Assembly: GCF_038002965.1 (NCBI RefSeq)
Contig: NZ_JBBOOE010000001.1
Span: forward strand, 384,501-448,500
DNA from: Robertmurraya sp. FSL R5-0851
Lineage (GTDB): Bacteria; Bacillota; Bacilli; Bacillales; Cytobacillaceae
Direction: 5' to 3'
Length of the DNA: 64,000 nucleotides
The first letter of the stretch is position 1; every line of letters begins with the position of its first letter. This document shows positions 36,922 through 45,799 of the stretch, piece by piece. The position numbers and the translations under genes are program-made. Under the pieces are notes generated by a model that saw only the letters and a list, made by a program, of their open reading frames with translations, ran no database searches and was not told the DNA's origin.

Positions 36922-37683
36922 ATGGACCGAAAAGAAATGGTCAAAAGACTTGGTAAATTTTTAGGAGTAAAACCAAAATATCTCAGCGCTCCCACTTTTG
37001 CTTACGAGATTGTTACGGAGGAAGAAACCTACACAATCGACAGGCAGGGAACCATTACGAACTCAGCTGGGGAAGTGAAAACCTATGACGAGATTGTAAT
37101 CCTGCCAGAATCGAAAGAAGAAAGTGGAAGCACGATTGAGGAACAGTCAGAGGTTCTTGACCTTGATGGGATTGAGGTGACACTTCCGCTAGAGGCTCAC
37201 ACCGGAAACACATTAAGAAATCTAGTAAACATGCTTTATAGCAAACAGCACCTGATCCTGAGAGCATTTGATACAACCGAGCCATTGATGGACGAAACTT
37301 TCCCAGAGGATTTAAGTAAAAAGAAAACAAGTACCTTTGAGGATTTTAAAAAGGCACTCAAAGAACTTGGCCTTGAGAGGCTCCCAGGCTTAGCTTTCGA
37401 TTTTGAAAACGAAACGTTCACTATCAAACTAGCAGCGCAAAACTTAAATTCCGATAAAATTGCAGCCTTTCAAGAACTCACCGCATTCGTCAATCAAAAT
37501 GCCAAAAAGCAAAAGCGGGCATCGTTCAAACAAGCTCAGGATGACAATCCGAAATATGCATTTAGGACTTGGCTGATAAGGCTTGGGATGAATGGCCCTG
37601 AGTACAAAACGACCAGGAAGGTGCTGCTTCAAAACCTTGAAGGAAGCGGAGCCTTTAGAAAGGTAGGTGAGCCAAGTGAATAA
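36922..37683 (+). CDS. Phage protein resembling 'virulence-related' prophage proteins
   Basis: 253 residues (MDRKEMVKRLGKFLGVKPKYLSAPTFAYEIVTEEETYTIDRQGTI...). The N-terminal ~50 residues match, from memory, a prophage family labelled virulence-related without proven function. The C-terminal half (SFKQAQDDNPKYAFRTWLIRLGMNG) carries the family-like basic helices. The start follows CAGGAGG directly behind leader element copy 1. The label should not be read as a role in disease. Confidence 0.65.
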   Translation: MDRKEMVKRLGKFLGVKPKYLSAPTFAYEIVTEEETYTIDRQGTITNSAGEVKTYDEIVILPESKEESGSTIEEQSEVLDLDGIEVTLPLEAHTGNTLRNLVNMLYSKQHLILRAFDTTEPLMDETFPEDLSKKKTSTFEDFKKALKELGLERLPGLAFDFENETFTIKLAAQNLNSDKIAAFQELTAFVNQNAKKQKRASFKQAQDDNPKYAFRTWLIRLGMNGPEYKTTRKVLLQNLEGSGAFRKVGEPSE

Positions 37684-37915
37684 AGAAACCTACCAAGCCA
37701 TGATTCAGGGGCTTAAGGCGACCATCATTGAAAAAGAGGTAGTGCTAGGTGAGGCAGATGCTAAAGGCGGAGTTCTTAACATTCTGGATTTACTAGAGGA
37801 TCTGGACCAATTTTGGAACAGTGAAGAGAACTTGGATCCGAATGCAAATGCCCTTCAGATATTCATTGAGGAAACAAAAAAGAAGTACAGTTCTGAGGTG
37901 AAACGGGATGGATAG
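37676..37915 (+). CDS. Small phage protein of unknown function
   Basis: 79 residues, acidic, helical (VNKETYQAMIQGLKATIIEKE...). GTG 37676 follows AGGTAGGTGA and overlaps the previous stop by eight bases. It continues the operon 36922-38120. Confidence 0.65.
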   Translation: MNKETYQAMIQGLKATIIEKEVVLGEADAKGGVLNILDLLEDLDQFWNSEENLDPNANALQIFIEETKKKYSSEVKRDG

Positions 37916-38120
37916 ATTTTTCTCACAAACACATTGTGATCGCTGTGGCGGTAACCTAAAAAGTGGGCGGATCATGTCCATGTACAATACCAATTGCATT
38001 TGTATGTCATGCAAGGATAAGGAATCCAAGCGGACTGACTATGGTGAAGCAGTAAAAGCTGACCATGAAGAAATCAAGAAAGGGAATTACAATTATAAAG
38101 GCATTAAGGTCGATAATTAA
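37908..38120 (+). CDS. Small zinc-ribbon phage protein
   Basis: 70 residues with CDRCGG and CMSCKDK pairs, i.e. one zinc ribbon (MDRFFSQTHCDRCGGNLKSG), and a charged C-terminal tail. Common in Firmicutes prophages near the terminase, function unknown. The start overlaps the previous gene by eight bases. Confidence 0.75.
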   Translation: MDRFFSQTHCDRCGGNLKSGRIMSMYNTNCICMSCKDKESKRTDYGEAVKADHEEIKKGNYNYKGIKVDN

Positions 38121-38175
38121 CTTGATAATCCCTGTGTTTAGAGTGATGTATAGACTACCAAAACACAGGGAGGTT
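38119..38175 (+). promoter_or_regulatory. Repeated leader element, copy 2
   Basis: TTGATA, 16 bases, TGATGT as promoter-like boxes; core TTTAGAGTGATGTATAG...CTACCAAA. A 10-bp perfect stem pairs 38130-38139 (CCCTGTGTTT) with 38161-38170 (AAACACAGGG), next to the ribosome site GGGAGG of the gene at 38182. Confidence 0.65.
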
Positions 38176-38181
38176 GTTTGA

Positions 38182-38397
38182 ATGACCAGAGATATGGTTC
38201 AGATGCTACAAGGAAACATTGATTCGGTGAGAGGCATGGAACTGCTACTCGAGCAAAAAAGAGATTTAGAAGCATCAGGATATCAAGAAAATCAAATTTA
38301 TCTAATGCCGGGAATGGTAGTCTTGGAACTTGAAGATGGTGAAGTACGCTGGATGGTTTTTAATGGAGAGTTCAAAATGGAGATATGGAAGGAATAA
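38182..38397 (+). CDS. Small phage protein of unknown function
   Basis: 71 residues (MTRDMVQMLQGNIDSVRGMELLLEQKRDLEASG...). No motif recognised. It is the first gene after leader element copy 2 and precedes the terminase small subunit by 87 bases. Confidence 0.65.
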   Translation: MTRDMVQMLQGNIDSVRGMELLLEQKRDLEASGYQENQIYLMPGMVVLELEDGEVRWMVFNGEFKMEIWKE

Positions 38398-38484
38398 GAA
38401 GTTGGAATTGAATAGAGGTTCAAATGGAGTCTGTCTGCGGATAGGCTCTTTTATTAACGCCAAATTTGAAAGGAGGTGGCGCCT

Positions 38485-38967
38485 GTGGCCCAACGTGGAA
38501 GGAAACCCAAACCTACAGCAATAAAGGCGTTAGAAGGCAATCCTGGCAAGAGACAGCTTAATCAGAGCGAACCTCAACCTGATAAGAAAGCACCAAGATG
38601 CCCAACTTGGCTGGAACCAGAAGCGAAAAAAGAGTGGCGAAGGATGGTCAAGCAATTAGAGCAATTAGGTATCCTTACAGAAGTGGATATGGCTGCATTT
38701 GCGGGATATTGCCAAGCCTACGCAAGGTGGAAAGAGGCTGAAGAGTTTATCACAAAGCATGGAACCATTGTCAAAACCCCTTCAGGATATTGGCAACAGG
38801 TGCCGCAGGTTTCCATCGCTCAAAGCTATTTAAAAATCATGAATCGTTTCTGTGAGCAGTTTGGATTAACCCCTTCATCAAGAAGCAGAATTGTGGCAGA
38901 CAAGCCTAGTGATGCGAATGATCCAATGGAATTTATGCTCTCTCAAGGCGGTGGTAAAGGTGTATGA
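38485..38967 (+). CDS. terS: Phage terminase small subunit, P27 family
   Basis: 160 residues. It recognises the packaging site and loads DNA onto the large subunit. The N-terminus AQRGRKPKPTAIKALEGNPGKRQLN is the P27-family signature; PTWLEPEAKKEWRRMVKQLEQLGIL and AYARWKEAEEFI follow. Start GTG 38485 is eight bases after AGGAGG; GTG 38476 overlaps that site. Its stop overlaps the terL start by eight bases. Confidence 0.93.
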   Translation: MAQRGRKPKPTAIKALEGNPGKRQLNQSEPQPDKKAPRCPTWLEPEAKKEWRRMVKQLEQLGILTEVDMAAFAGYCQAYARWKEAEEFITKHGTIVKTPSGYWQQVPQVSIAQSYLKIMNRFCEQFGLTPSSRSRIVADKPSDANDPMEFMLSQGGGKGV

Positions 38968-40504
38968 TGAGAAAAAGGCTCAGCATGCTGTGAACTTTAT
39001 AAATTGTTTAAAACATACAAAAGGCCAGTGGCGTGGTGTTCCCTTTGATCTGTTACCTTGGCAGGATCAAACTATCCGAGATGTATTTGGAACAGTGAAG
39101 GATAGTGGCTATCGTCAATATAATACCGCCTATATCGAGATACCAAAGAAAAATGGAAAGAGTGAAATCGCTGCTGCGGTTGCTTTATTAATGACTTGTG
39201 CTGACGGTGAGTGGGGAGCTGAGGTTTACGGTTGTGCTTCTGATAGGCAACAGGCCTCGATTGTTTTTGACGTTGCGGTTGAGATGGTGGATCAATCCCC
39301 TGCTCTTAGGAAAAGGTTTAAGCCGGTTATGTCAATGAAACGTCTAGTCTATAAACCGACAAACAGTTTTTATCAGGTGCTATCAGCAGAGGCGTATACA
39401 AAACACGGTCTGAATGTTCATTCTGTTGTTTTTGACGAATTGCATGCTCAACCAAACCGAGAGTTGTTTGATGTTATGACGAAAGGATCCGGTGATGCAA
39501 GACGTCAACCGCTCTTTTTCCTTATTACAACTGCAGGAACTGATCGAAATTCGATTTGTTATGAAGTACATCAAAAGGCAGTGGATATTTTAGAAGGAAG
39601 AAAGATTGATCCTACATTCTATCCTGTGATTTACGGAATCAATGATGACGATGATTGGACTGATGAAATGAATTGGTATAAAGCAAACCCGTCGCTTGAT
39701 CATACCATTGATGTAGAGAAAGTAAGAAATGCTTTTATTAGTGCGAAAGAGAATCCGGCTGAAGAAAATATCTTCAGGCAACTGAGACTTAATCAGTGGG
39801 TGAAGCAATCTACCCGTTGGATGCAAATGGAGAAATGGGATGCTTGTGATGATCAGGTGGACCTCGATAGTCTTCGTGGGAGAGAATGTTTTGCTGGCTT
39901 AGACCTTTCAAGCACCACGGATATTACCGCTTTTGTGCTGGTTTTTCCTCCAAGGACAGATGATGAGAAATTCATTGTTCTTCCCTACTTCTGGATACCA
40001 GATGACAACTTGAAAGTAAGGGTTAGAAGAGACCATGTTCCATATGATATTTGGGAAAAGCAAGGCTATATTAAAACGACAGAAGGGAACGTCGTTCATT
40101 ATGGATTCATTGAAAAGTTCATTGAAGAACTAGGAACAAAATACAACATAAAAGAAATTGCTTTTGACAGATGGGGAGCTGTCCAGATGGTTCAGAACCT
40201 TGAAGGAATGGGCTTTACTGTTGTTCCTTTTGGACAAGGTTATAAAGATATGTCACCAGCATCAAAAGAACTGATGAAAATTACACTAGAGAAAAGACTG
40301 GTCCATGGTGGAAACCCGGTTTTAAGATGGATGATGGATAACATTTTTGTGAAAACGGACCCTGCAGGTAACATTAAACCCGACAAAGAGAAAAGTACAG
40401 AACGGATTGATGGAGCGGTGGCGCTAATTATGGCACTGGATCGGGCGATTCGAAATGAAAATAGAGAGAGTGTTTATGATGGTCGAGGGATATTGATTCT
40501 TTAA
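38960..40504 (+). CDS. terL: Phage terminase large subunit
   Basis: 514-residue packaging motor and nuclease. The ATPase has IEIPKKNGKSEIAA (Walker A type) and VVFDELHAQ (Walker B); the nuclease domain starts at GLDLSSTTDITAF and includes FDRWGAVQ. This is the P27/HK97-type large subunit. The start GTG 38960 (VYDEKKAQHAVNFI) lies in the terS end. It is followed not by the portal but by an inserted small gene. Confidence 0.93.
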   Translation: MYDEKKAQHAVNFINCLKHTKGQWRGVPFDLLPWQDQTIRDVFGTVKDSGYRQYNTAYIEIPKKNGKSEIAAAVALLMTCADGEWGAEVYGCASDRQQASIVFDVAVEMVDQSPALRKRFKPVMSMKRLVYKPTNSFYQVLSAEAYTKHGLNVHSVVFDELHAQPNRELFDVMTKGSGDARRQPLFFLITTAGTDRNSICYEVHQKAVDILEGRKIDPTFYPVIYGINDDDDWTDEMNWYKANPSLDHTIDVEKVRNAFISAKENPAEENIFRQLRLNQWVKQSTRWMQMEKWDACDDQVDLDSLRGRECFAGLDLSSTTDITAFVLVFPPRTDDEKFIVLPYFWIPDDNLKVRVRRDHVPYDIWEKQGYIKTTEGNVVHYGFIEKFIEELGTKYNIKEIAFDRWGAVQMVQNLEGMGFTVVPFGQGYKDMSPASKELMKITLEKRLVHGGNPVLRWMMDNIFVKTDPAGNIKPDKEKSTERIDGAVALIMALDRAIRNENRESVYDGRGILIL

Positions 40505-40595
40505 TAGTAGTTTTGTTGTGCAACCATGCTTGATTCTGTGCGGTTAATGACGGTTGATAGCCATTGTAATTGCTAAATCCGGCTGCATATTCTTT

Positions 40596-40604
40596 TGATA
40601 TAAT
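40596..40604 (+). promoter_or_regulatory. Extended -10 promoter of the terL-portal insert
   Basis: TGATATAAT, 20 bases before the start of the gene at 40624, gives this gene its own promoter inside the late operon. Confidence 0.45.
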
Positions 40605-40623
40605 TGCATTAGAGGTGATAATA

Positions 40624-40962
40624 GTGCAGGATAAGACATTGAAAAGGAATATTGAATCTGCTGGTGGATGGTTTGTTGGAGAATATGCAGCTTTGATACG
40701 GAACAAATTCAATCAATTAGAAAACGATAAAGATTTTAAAAATGAGTTTGTAAGAGAGGTATTCCATACTCAAGGAAGAGATAAAGATTATGGGGGTACT
40801 AGAACTCGTGTTAATGCTGTTTTAAGAATTATTAAGAACAATAAAATGATTGAAGCTTTGGAGTACATCATTGCTTCAGATCGAATTAATAAAGAAGAGC
40901 CTAAAGCTGTAAAGATGGCAAAAGAAGCATTAGGGGAAATCAAATCTAAGCAAACAATCTAG
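40624..40962 (+). CDS. Unknown small protein inserted between terL and portal (moron-like)
   Basis: 112 residues (MQDKTLKRNIESAGGWFVGEYAALIRNKFNQLEND...), start GTG 40624 behind AGAGGTGATA. The middle has HTQGRDKDYGGTRTRVNAVLRIIKNNKMIEALEYIIAS. No known domain is seen. It has its own -10 element and its own terminator and is AT-richer than the late genes around it. This pattern fits a moron, a cargo gene expressed in the lysogen; a role in superinfection exclusion or defence is possible but unproven. Confidence 0.65.
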   Translation: MQDKTLKRNIESAGGWFVGEYAALIRNKFNQLENDKDFKNEFVREVFHTQGRDKDYGGTRTRVNAVLRIIKNNKMIEALEYIIASDRINKEEPKAVKMAKEALGEIKSKQTI

Positions 40963-40986
40963 CACTCATTAGGGTGCTATTTTTTA
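40960..40986 (+). terminator. Terminator of the moron-like gene
   Basis: TAGCAC (40960-40965) pairs with GTGCTA (40974-40979), followed by TTTTTTA. Confidence 0.7.
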
Positions 40987-41011
40987 TGTTCATTTTTAGG
41001 AGGTGGAGAAC

Positions 41012-42235
41012 ATGAAGATACCGATTTTATCAAAATTATTTCAATCAAGAGCAAGTCCCAAAAACAGCCTGTTTGGAAGTACTTATAGCTTTTTCTTTGG
41101 TAGTACGACAAGCGGAAAAGCAGTCAATGAAAGCACTGCGATGCAGACCACTGCGGTATATGCGTGTGTGCGCATTTTGGCTGAAACTATCGCAAGTCTG
41201 CCGCTACATTTATACAAATACACTGACAATGGTAAGGAGAAAGCAGTAGAACACAATTTATATAATATGCTTCATGATGAGCCAAATGCCGAGATGACTT
41301 CGTTTGTGTTTAGGGAAACACTAATGAGTCATCTTTTATTATGGGGAAATGCCTACGCACAGATCATTAGGGATGGCAGAGGAAATGTGCTTTCCCTTTA
41401 TCCTTTACTTCCTGACAGGATGATAGTGGATAGAACTTCTACAGGAGATCTTTGCTATGAATACCGAAAGGATACGGGAACAGTCATTCTCCGAAGTGAT
41501 GAGGTCCTTCATATTCCAGGACTAGGATTTGATGGCCTGGTGGGATATTCACCAATTGCAATGGCTAAAAATGCAATTGGAATGGCACTAGCCACCGAAG
41601 AATATGGAGCAAAGTTCTTCGCAAATGGGGCTAACCCAGGGGGTGTGTTGGAACATCCGGGTGTGGTCAAGGACCCAGCGAAAATTAGAGAAAGCTGGAA
41701 TGCCGTTTATCAAGGAAGTAGCAATGCCCACCGAATTGCAGTACTTGAAGAGGGGATGAAATTTCAAAGCATTGGCATTCCTCCTGAACAGGCACAGTTC
41801 CTAGAAACGAGGAAGTTTCAAACGGAGGAGATTTGTAGAATCTTTCGTGTTCCACCTCATCTTGTAGCAAACTTGGATAAAGCAACTTTCAGTAATATTG
41901 AACACCAGTCAATTAGTTTCATTGATAACACTATCATGCCTTGGGTTACGAGAATTGAACAGTCCATGAAGAAGGCTTTGTTAAGTGAAACAGATAAGAA
42001 GGAATACTTTATCAAATTTAATCTGAATGGACGACTCAGAGGAGATGCAGGTTCAAGAGCTCAATTCTATCAAATCATGCGACAAAACGGAGTGATGTCG
42101 GCGAATGACATCCGAGAACTAGAAGAGATGAACTTAATCCCAGAAGAACAGGGTGGATCGAAATATTTAGTGAACGGGAATTTTGTTGATATGTCAAAAG
42201 CCGGAGCTTGGACAGAAAAATATGAGGAGGGATAA
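41012..42235 (+). CDS. Phage portal protein, HK97 family
   Basis: 407 residues. The portal ring is the DNA entry channel of the capsid. Clear family parts: TTAVYACVRILAETIASLPLHLYK, the LLLWGNAYAQIIRDGRG region, LHIPGLGFDGLVGYSPI and the C-terminal FSNIEHQSISFIDNTIMPW. The start is ATG 41012 behind AGGAGGTGG. The head genes run on without gaps from here. Confidence 0.94.
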   Translation: MKIPILSKLFQSRASPKNSLFGSTYSFFFGSTTSGKAVNESTAMQTTAVYACVRILAETIASLPLHLYKYTDNGKEKAVEHNLYNMLHDEPNAEMTSFVFRETLMSHLLLWGNAYAQIIRDGRGNVLSLYPLLPDRMIVDRTSTGDLCYEYRKDTGTVILRSDEVLHIPGLGFDGLVGYSPIAMAKNAIGMALATEEYGAKFFANGANPGGVLEHPGVVKDPAKIRESWNAVYQGSSNAHRIAVLEEGMKFQSIGIPPEQAQFLETRKFQTEEICRIFRVPPHLVANLDKATFSNIEHQSISFIDNTIMPWVTRIEQSMKKALLSETDKKEYFIKFNLNGRLRGDAGSRAQFYQIMRQNGVMSANDIRELEEMNLIPEEQGGSKYLVNGNFVDMSKAGAWTEKYEEG

Positions 42236-42238
42236 GCC

Positions 42239-42919
42239 ATGAAGAAGTTTTGGAATTGGGTCAAGAATGAAGACGGCAGGACACTTCATCTGGATGGCGT
42301 CATTGCTGAAGAATCATGGTTTGGCGATGAAGTAACACCGAAACAGTTTAAATCAGAGCTAAACAATGATGGTGGGAATATCACCGTTTGGATTAATTCA
42401 CCAGGTGGTGACGTTTTTGCTGCAAGTCAAATTTACAACATGCTTATGGATTACAAAGGGGCTGTGACCGTAAAGATTGACGGGATTGCTGCTAGTGCTG
42501 CCTCAGTCATTGCAATGGCAGGTGGGGAGGTTTACATGTCACCCGTCTCCATGATGATGATTCATAATCCGATGACCATAGCTTTTGGAGATACAGCCGA
42601 AATGAAAAAGGCGATCCAGATGCTGAGTGAGGTCAAAGAAAGTATTATCAACGCTTACGAACTGAAGACAGGTCTTTCAAGGACCAAGCTCTCGCACATG
42701 ATGGATGATGAAAGTTGGTTTAATTCAAAAAAAGCGGTAGAGCTTGGCTTTGCCGATGAGATTATGTTCCAAGAAGAAAGTGAACAGGACTCATCGGATG
42801 AAGGGATTATTTACAACAAAATGGCGGTTGTGAATTCCTTTTTACACAAGCTGCCACAAAAGAAAACAGGAACTGATATCGCCGTATTAGACAAGAGGCT
42901 AGACCTTTTAAAATTTTAA
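42239..42919 (+). CDS. Phage head maturation protease, ClpP-related
   Basis: 226 residues. This protease trims the capsid scaffold during head assembly. The ClpP fold is visible: VWINSPGGDVFAASQIYNML, catalytic Ser in DGIAASAASVIAMAG, catalytic His in MMMIHNPM, and an Asp further on. It starts three bases after the portal stop and 13 bases before the capsid gene. Confidence 0.93.
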   Translation: MKKFWNWVKNEDGRTLHLDGVIAEESWFGDEVTPKQFKSELNNDGGNITVWINSPGGDVFAASQIYNMLMDYKGAVTVKIDGIAASAASVIAMAGGEVYMSPVSMMMIHNPMTIAFGDTAEMKKAIQMLSEVKESIINAYELKTGLSRTKLSHMMDDESWFNSKKAVELGFADEIMFQEESEQDSSDEGIIYNKMAVVNSFLHKLPQKKTGTDIAVLDKRLDLLKF

Positions 42920-42932
42920 GGAGGAGATTTGG

Positions 42933-44126
42933 ATGAGTAAAGTATTAGAACTGCGTGAAAAGCGAGCAAAAGCATGGGAACAAACAAAAGCATTTCTTGA
43001 TTCAAAACGTGGAGAAGATGGGATTCTTTCTGCCGAGGATACATCTACCTATGAAAAGATGGAGGCAGAAGTTGTCAATCTCGGGAAGGAAATTGACCGA
43101 TTGGAAAGACAGCAAGCAATTGATTTAGAGCTTTCCAAACCAATTAACCAGCCGATTACTTCAAAGCCAACAGGTGTTGAAGGTCAAAAAACAGGGCGAG
43201 CTACAGATGAATATAGACAAGCATTCTGGAAAACGATGAGAAACAAGAGTAACTATGAGGTTCAGAATGCCTTAAAAGTTGGAACAGATTCTGAAGGTGG
43301 CTATCTTGCTCCAGATGAGTTTGAAAGAACCCTTATTGAATCGTTGGAAGAGGAAAATATCTTCCGTTCATTAGCAAAGGTCATTACCACTTCATCAGGA
43401 GATCGGAAAATTCCAGTGGTTGCTTCAAAAGGAACCGCTTCTTGGGTGGATGAAGAAGGGATTATCCCAGAATCAGATGATAGTTTTGGACAAGTTTCGA
43501 TTGGGGCTTATAAGTTGGCCACTATGATTAAAGTTTCAGAGGAATTGTTGAACGACAGTGTGTTCAATCTTCAAGCGTATATTGCAAAGGAATTTGCCAG
43601 ACGGATTGGTGCCAAGGAAGAGGAAGCTTTCTTCATTGGGGATGGTACCGGAAAACCGACTGGTATTTTTAATGCCACCGGAGGAGGAGAACTTGGGGTT
43701 ACAGCATCCTCCGCAACCGCCGTATCAGTGGATGAGATTATGGATTTATTCTATTCACTAAAATCGCCATATCGTAAAAAGGCTATTTTTGTCATGAATG
43801 ATACGACGATCAAGGTGATTCGAAAGTTGAAAGATGGGAACGGGCAGTACTTATGGCAGCCTTCGATTCAAGCGGGTCAACCTGATACGATTTTAAATCG
43901 TCCAGTGAAAACATCAGCTTATGTTCCAACTGTAGAAGCAGGGGCCAAGACGATTGCTTTTGGTGATTTTGGGTACTATTGGGTCGCAGATCGACAAGGT
44001 CGTTCTTTCCAACGTCTAAATGAACTTTATGCCGCAACCGGCCAAGTTGGATTTAAGGCAACGCAGCGGGTAGATGGAAAGTTAATTCTTCCTGAAGCGA
44101 TTAAAGTGCTTCAACAGAAAGCGTAG
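42933..44126 (+). CDS. Phage major capsid protein, HK97 fold
   Basis: 397 residues. The first ~100 form a coiled delta/scaffold domain (LELREKRAKAWEQTKAFL..., LERQQAIDLELSKP) that the protease removes. The mature part begins near NKSNYEVQNALKVGTDSEGGYLAPDEF and carries SLAKVITTSSGDRKIPVVASKGTASWVDEEG and FARRIGAKEEEAFFIGDGTGKPTGIF. The start follows AAGGAGG. Confidence 0.95.
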   Translation: MSKVLELREKRAKAWEQTKAFLDSKRGEDGILSAEDTSTYEKMEAEVVNLGKEIDRLERQQAIDLELSKPINQPITSKPTGVEGQKTGRATDEYRQAFWKTMRNKSNYEVQNALKVGTDSEGGYLAPDEFERTLIESLEEENIFRSLAKVITTSSGDRKIPVVASKGTASWVDEEGIIPESDDSFGQVSIGAYKLATMIKVSEELLNDSVFNLQAYIAKEFARRIGAKEEEAFFIGDGTGKPTGIFNATGGGELGVTASSATAVSVDEIMDLFYSLKSPYRKKAIFVMNDTTIKVIRKLKDGNGQYLWQPSIQAGQPDTILNRPVKTSAYVPTVEAGAKTIAFGDFGYYWVADRQGRSFQRLNELYAATGQVGFKATQRVDGKLILPEAIKVLQQKA

Positions 44127-44136
44127 GTGATGGTGA

Positions 44137-44358
44137 GTGAGTAATGTTAAAAACTATACCGAACAAGGTGGAGAAAAAACGATCATCGGAGGAACGCTTG
44201 AAATTGTTCCTGGTGGCAAGTTGTTGTTTGATGGAACAGAAGTAAATCCCGCAGATAACCAAGTGAATAGTACAGCAGCTGATGTTGCTGGTCTTGTCAC
44301 AGACTTTAATTCGCTGTTAGCCAAATTAAATGCAGCGGGTCTGATGAAATCTGAATAA
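44137..44358 (+). CDS. Small head protein (head fibre or decoration-like)
   Basis: 73 residues, GTG start behind AGGTGATGG. SNVKNYTEQGGEKTIIGGTLEIVPGGKLLFDGTEV is followed by a short helix (DVAGLVTDFNSLLAKLNAAGLM). This form, found right after the capsid gene in many Firmicutes phages, is annotated as head fibre protein from memory. Confidence 0.75.
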   Translation: MSNVKNYTEQGGEKTIIGGTLEIVPGGKLLFDGTEVNPADNQVNSTAADVAGLVTDFNSLLAKLNAAGLMKSE

Positions 44359-44375
44359 CAAAGGGGGAAGCAGTG

Positions 44376-44687
44376 ATGGAGGATTTATTAGCAAAGGTGA
44401 AACAAAATCTGATTTTAGATCATAGTGAAGACGATTCTCTGCTTTCCAGCTTCATCACTGCAGCTATTTCCTACGCAGAGAGCTATCAAAAGAAACCGGA
44501 TGGTTTTTATAACGATAACCCCATGCATCCGACGACTGAACAAGCTGTCATCATGTTATCGTCTCACTTCTATGAAAGTCGGGATGGTAGTACTGGTGGC
44601 TTTTTTGCGGACAATGTTGAAGCTAGTAAGCAAGTATGGAATGTGGTCAATATGCTCCTTCGTCTCAATAAGGACGTGATCATATGA
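44376..44687 (+). CDS. Phage head-tail connector (gp6-like)
   Basis: 103 residues. LLAKVKQNLILDHSEDDSLLSSFITAAISYAESYQ and AVIMLSSHFYESRDG are typical of the HK97 gp6-like connector that extends the portal. ATG 44376 follows GGGGGAAG. The stop overlaps the next start (ATGA). Confidence 0.85.
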   Translation: MEDLLAKVKQNLILDHSEDDSLLSSFITAAISYAESYQKKPDGFYNDNPMHPTTEQAVIMLSSHFYESRDGSTGGFFADNVEASKQVWNVVNMLLRLNKDVII

Positions 44688-45019
44688 GTCTTGGAAAGAT
44701 GCGTACAAACATTGAGATATTTGAAGTGATATCTATTAAAGATGCAGAAGGCTTTGCCACCAAAGAAGAGCAACTCCTGACCTCTATTCGAGCTTATAAA
44801 GAGAATCGTCATGGGAGTGAAGCTTGGAAAAACAGGGCTAGCTTTTCAGAGGCTAGTTCTCTTTTTCGTTTTCGGAAGCCTAAGGGATTTGACGTAACAA
44901 CGGATTTAATCATTCGCTGTAATGATGAGTCATTCAACATTTTAAGTGTTGGGGATATTAAAGAGCAGGGAATGTATGTGGAAGTATTAGCCGAAAAAAT
45001 CATTGGTTCAAAGGGGTGA
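44684..45019 (+). CDS. Phage head closure protein
   Basis: 111 residues of the SPP1 gp16-like head closure type: MRTNIEIFEV..KDAEGFATKEEQLLTSIRAYKENRHGSEAW and a C-terminal beta pattern (FNILSVGDIKEQGMYVEVLAEKI). It seals the connector before tail joining. Confidence 0.85.
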   Translation: MSLGKMRTNIEIFEVISIKDAEGFATKEEQLLTSIRAYKENRHGSEAWKNRASFSEASSLFRFRKPKGFDVTTDLIIRCNDESFNILSVGDIKEQGMYVEVLAEKIIGSKG

Positions 45020-45023
45020 GGGG

Positions 45024-45458
45024 ATGGCAAGAGCAGCAGTGAAGATGCCAGACGACTTTTTGGAGAGAATTTCAAAACTAAACCATCGCTTTGATGAAAT
45101 TGTACCAAGAGTGCTAGAAAAGGGTGCCGAACCTGTCATTCAGAAAGCCAAAAGCAATCTAGCAGCGAGAATTGGTCAAGGTACAAAAGAGCCCTCTCAG
45201 TCCACAGGTGAATTGGTTGCAACACTTGAAACGACAAAAGCTGTGCAAGATACAAAAGGCTACTGGAACCTTAGGGTAGGGATTCCAACAACCAAGGACA
45301 GCAAAGGGATTTCCAATGCTCTGAAGGCTGCTGTGTTGGAATATGGAAAATCAGGACAACCTCCCAAACCATGGTTGAAACCGACCAAGACAGCCACAAG
45401 AAAAGCCTGCGTGGAAGCGATGGAAAGGGCATTGGATAAGGAGATTGAAAAACTATGA
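45024..45458 (+). CDS. Phage tail-joining protein, HK97 gp10 family
   Basis: 144 residues. ATG 45024 behind GGGGTGAGG. The stretch VPRVLEKGAEPVIQKAKSNLAARIG, followed by a beta region and AAVLEYGKSGQPPKPWLKPT, is the gp10-like pattern. It acts at the head-tail interface. It overlaps the next gene by four bases. Confidence 0.85.
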   Translation: MARAAVKMPDDFLERISKLNHRFDEIVPRVLEKGAEPVIQKAKSNLAARIGQGTKEPSQSTGELVATLETTKAVQDTKGYWNLRVGIPTTKDSKGISNALKAAVLEYGKSGQPPKPWLKPTKTATRKACVEAMERALDKEIEKL

Positions 45459-45799
45459 GTCTATTAAAAGATTTGAATAGCTTGCTTGAACCCATTGGCA
45501 TCCCAATTGAAACAGGGGTATTCTCGGGAAAACCACCGGATGAATATGTAGTAATAACCCCTATGTCAGACAGGTTTGATTTCTATGCGGATAATCAGGC
45601 TCATACGGTTATTGAGGAAGCTCGGCTATCGATATTCTCTAAAAAGAATTACCTGAAACTGAAAAAAGAGTTATCAAAGGCAATTCTATCAGGAGACATT
45701 ACGATTACAGATCGACAATATATAGGGTTTGAGAATGATACAAAATACCATCATTACGCGATTGATGTAATGAAAGAATATGAAATGGAGGAAAGTTAA
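45455..45799 (+). CDS. Phage tail completion/minor tail protein
   Basis: 114 residues; SLLKDLNSLLEPIGIPIETGVFSGKPPDEYVVITPMSDRFDFYADN resembles small tail-terminator proteins found just before the major tail gene. It is placed here chiefly by order and by this pattern. Confidence 0.75.
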   Translation: MSLLKDLNSLLEPIGIPIETGVFSGKPPDEYVVITPMSDRFDFYADNQAHTVIEEARLSIFSKKNYLKLKKELSKAILSGDITITDRQYIGFENDTKYHHYAIDVMKEYEMEES

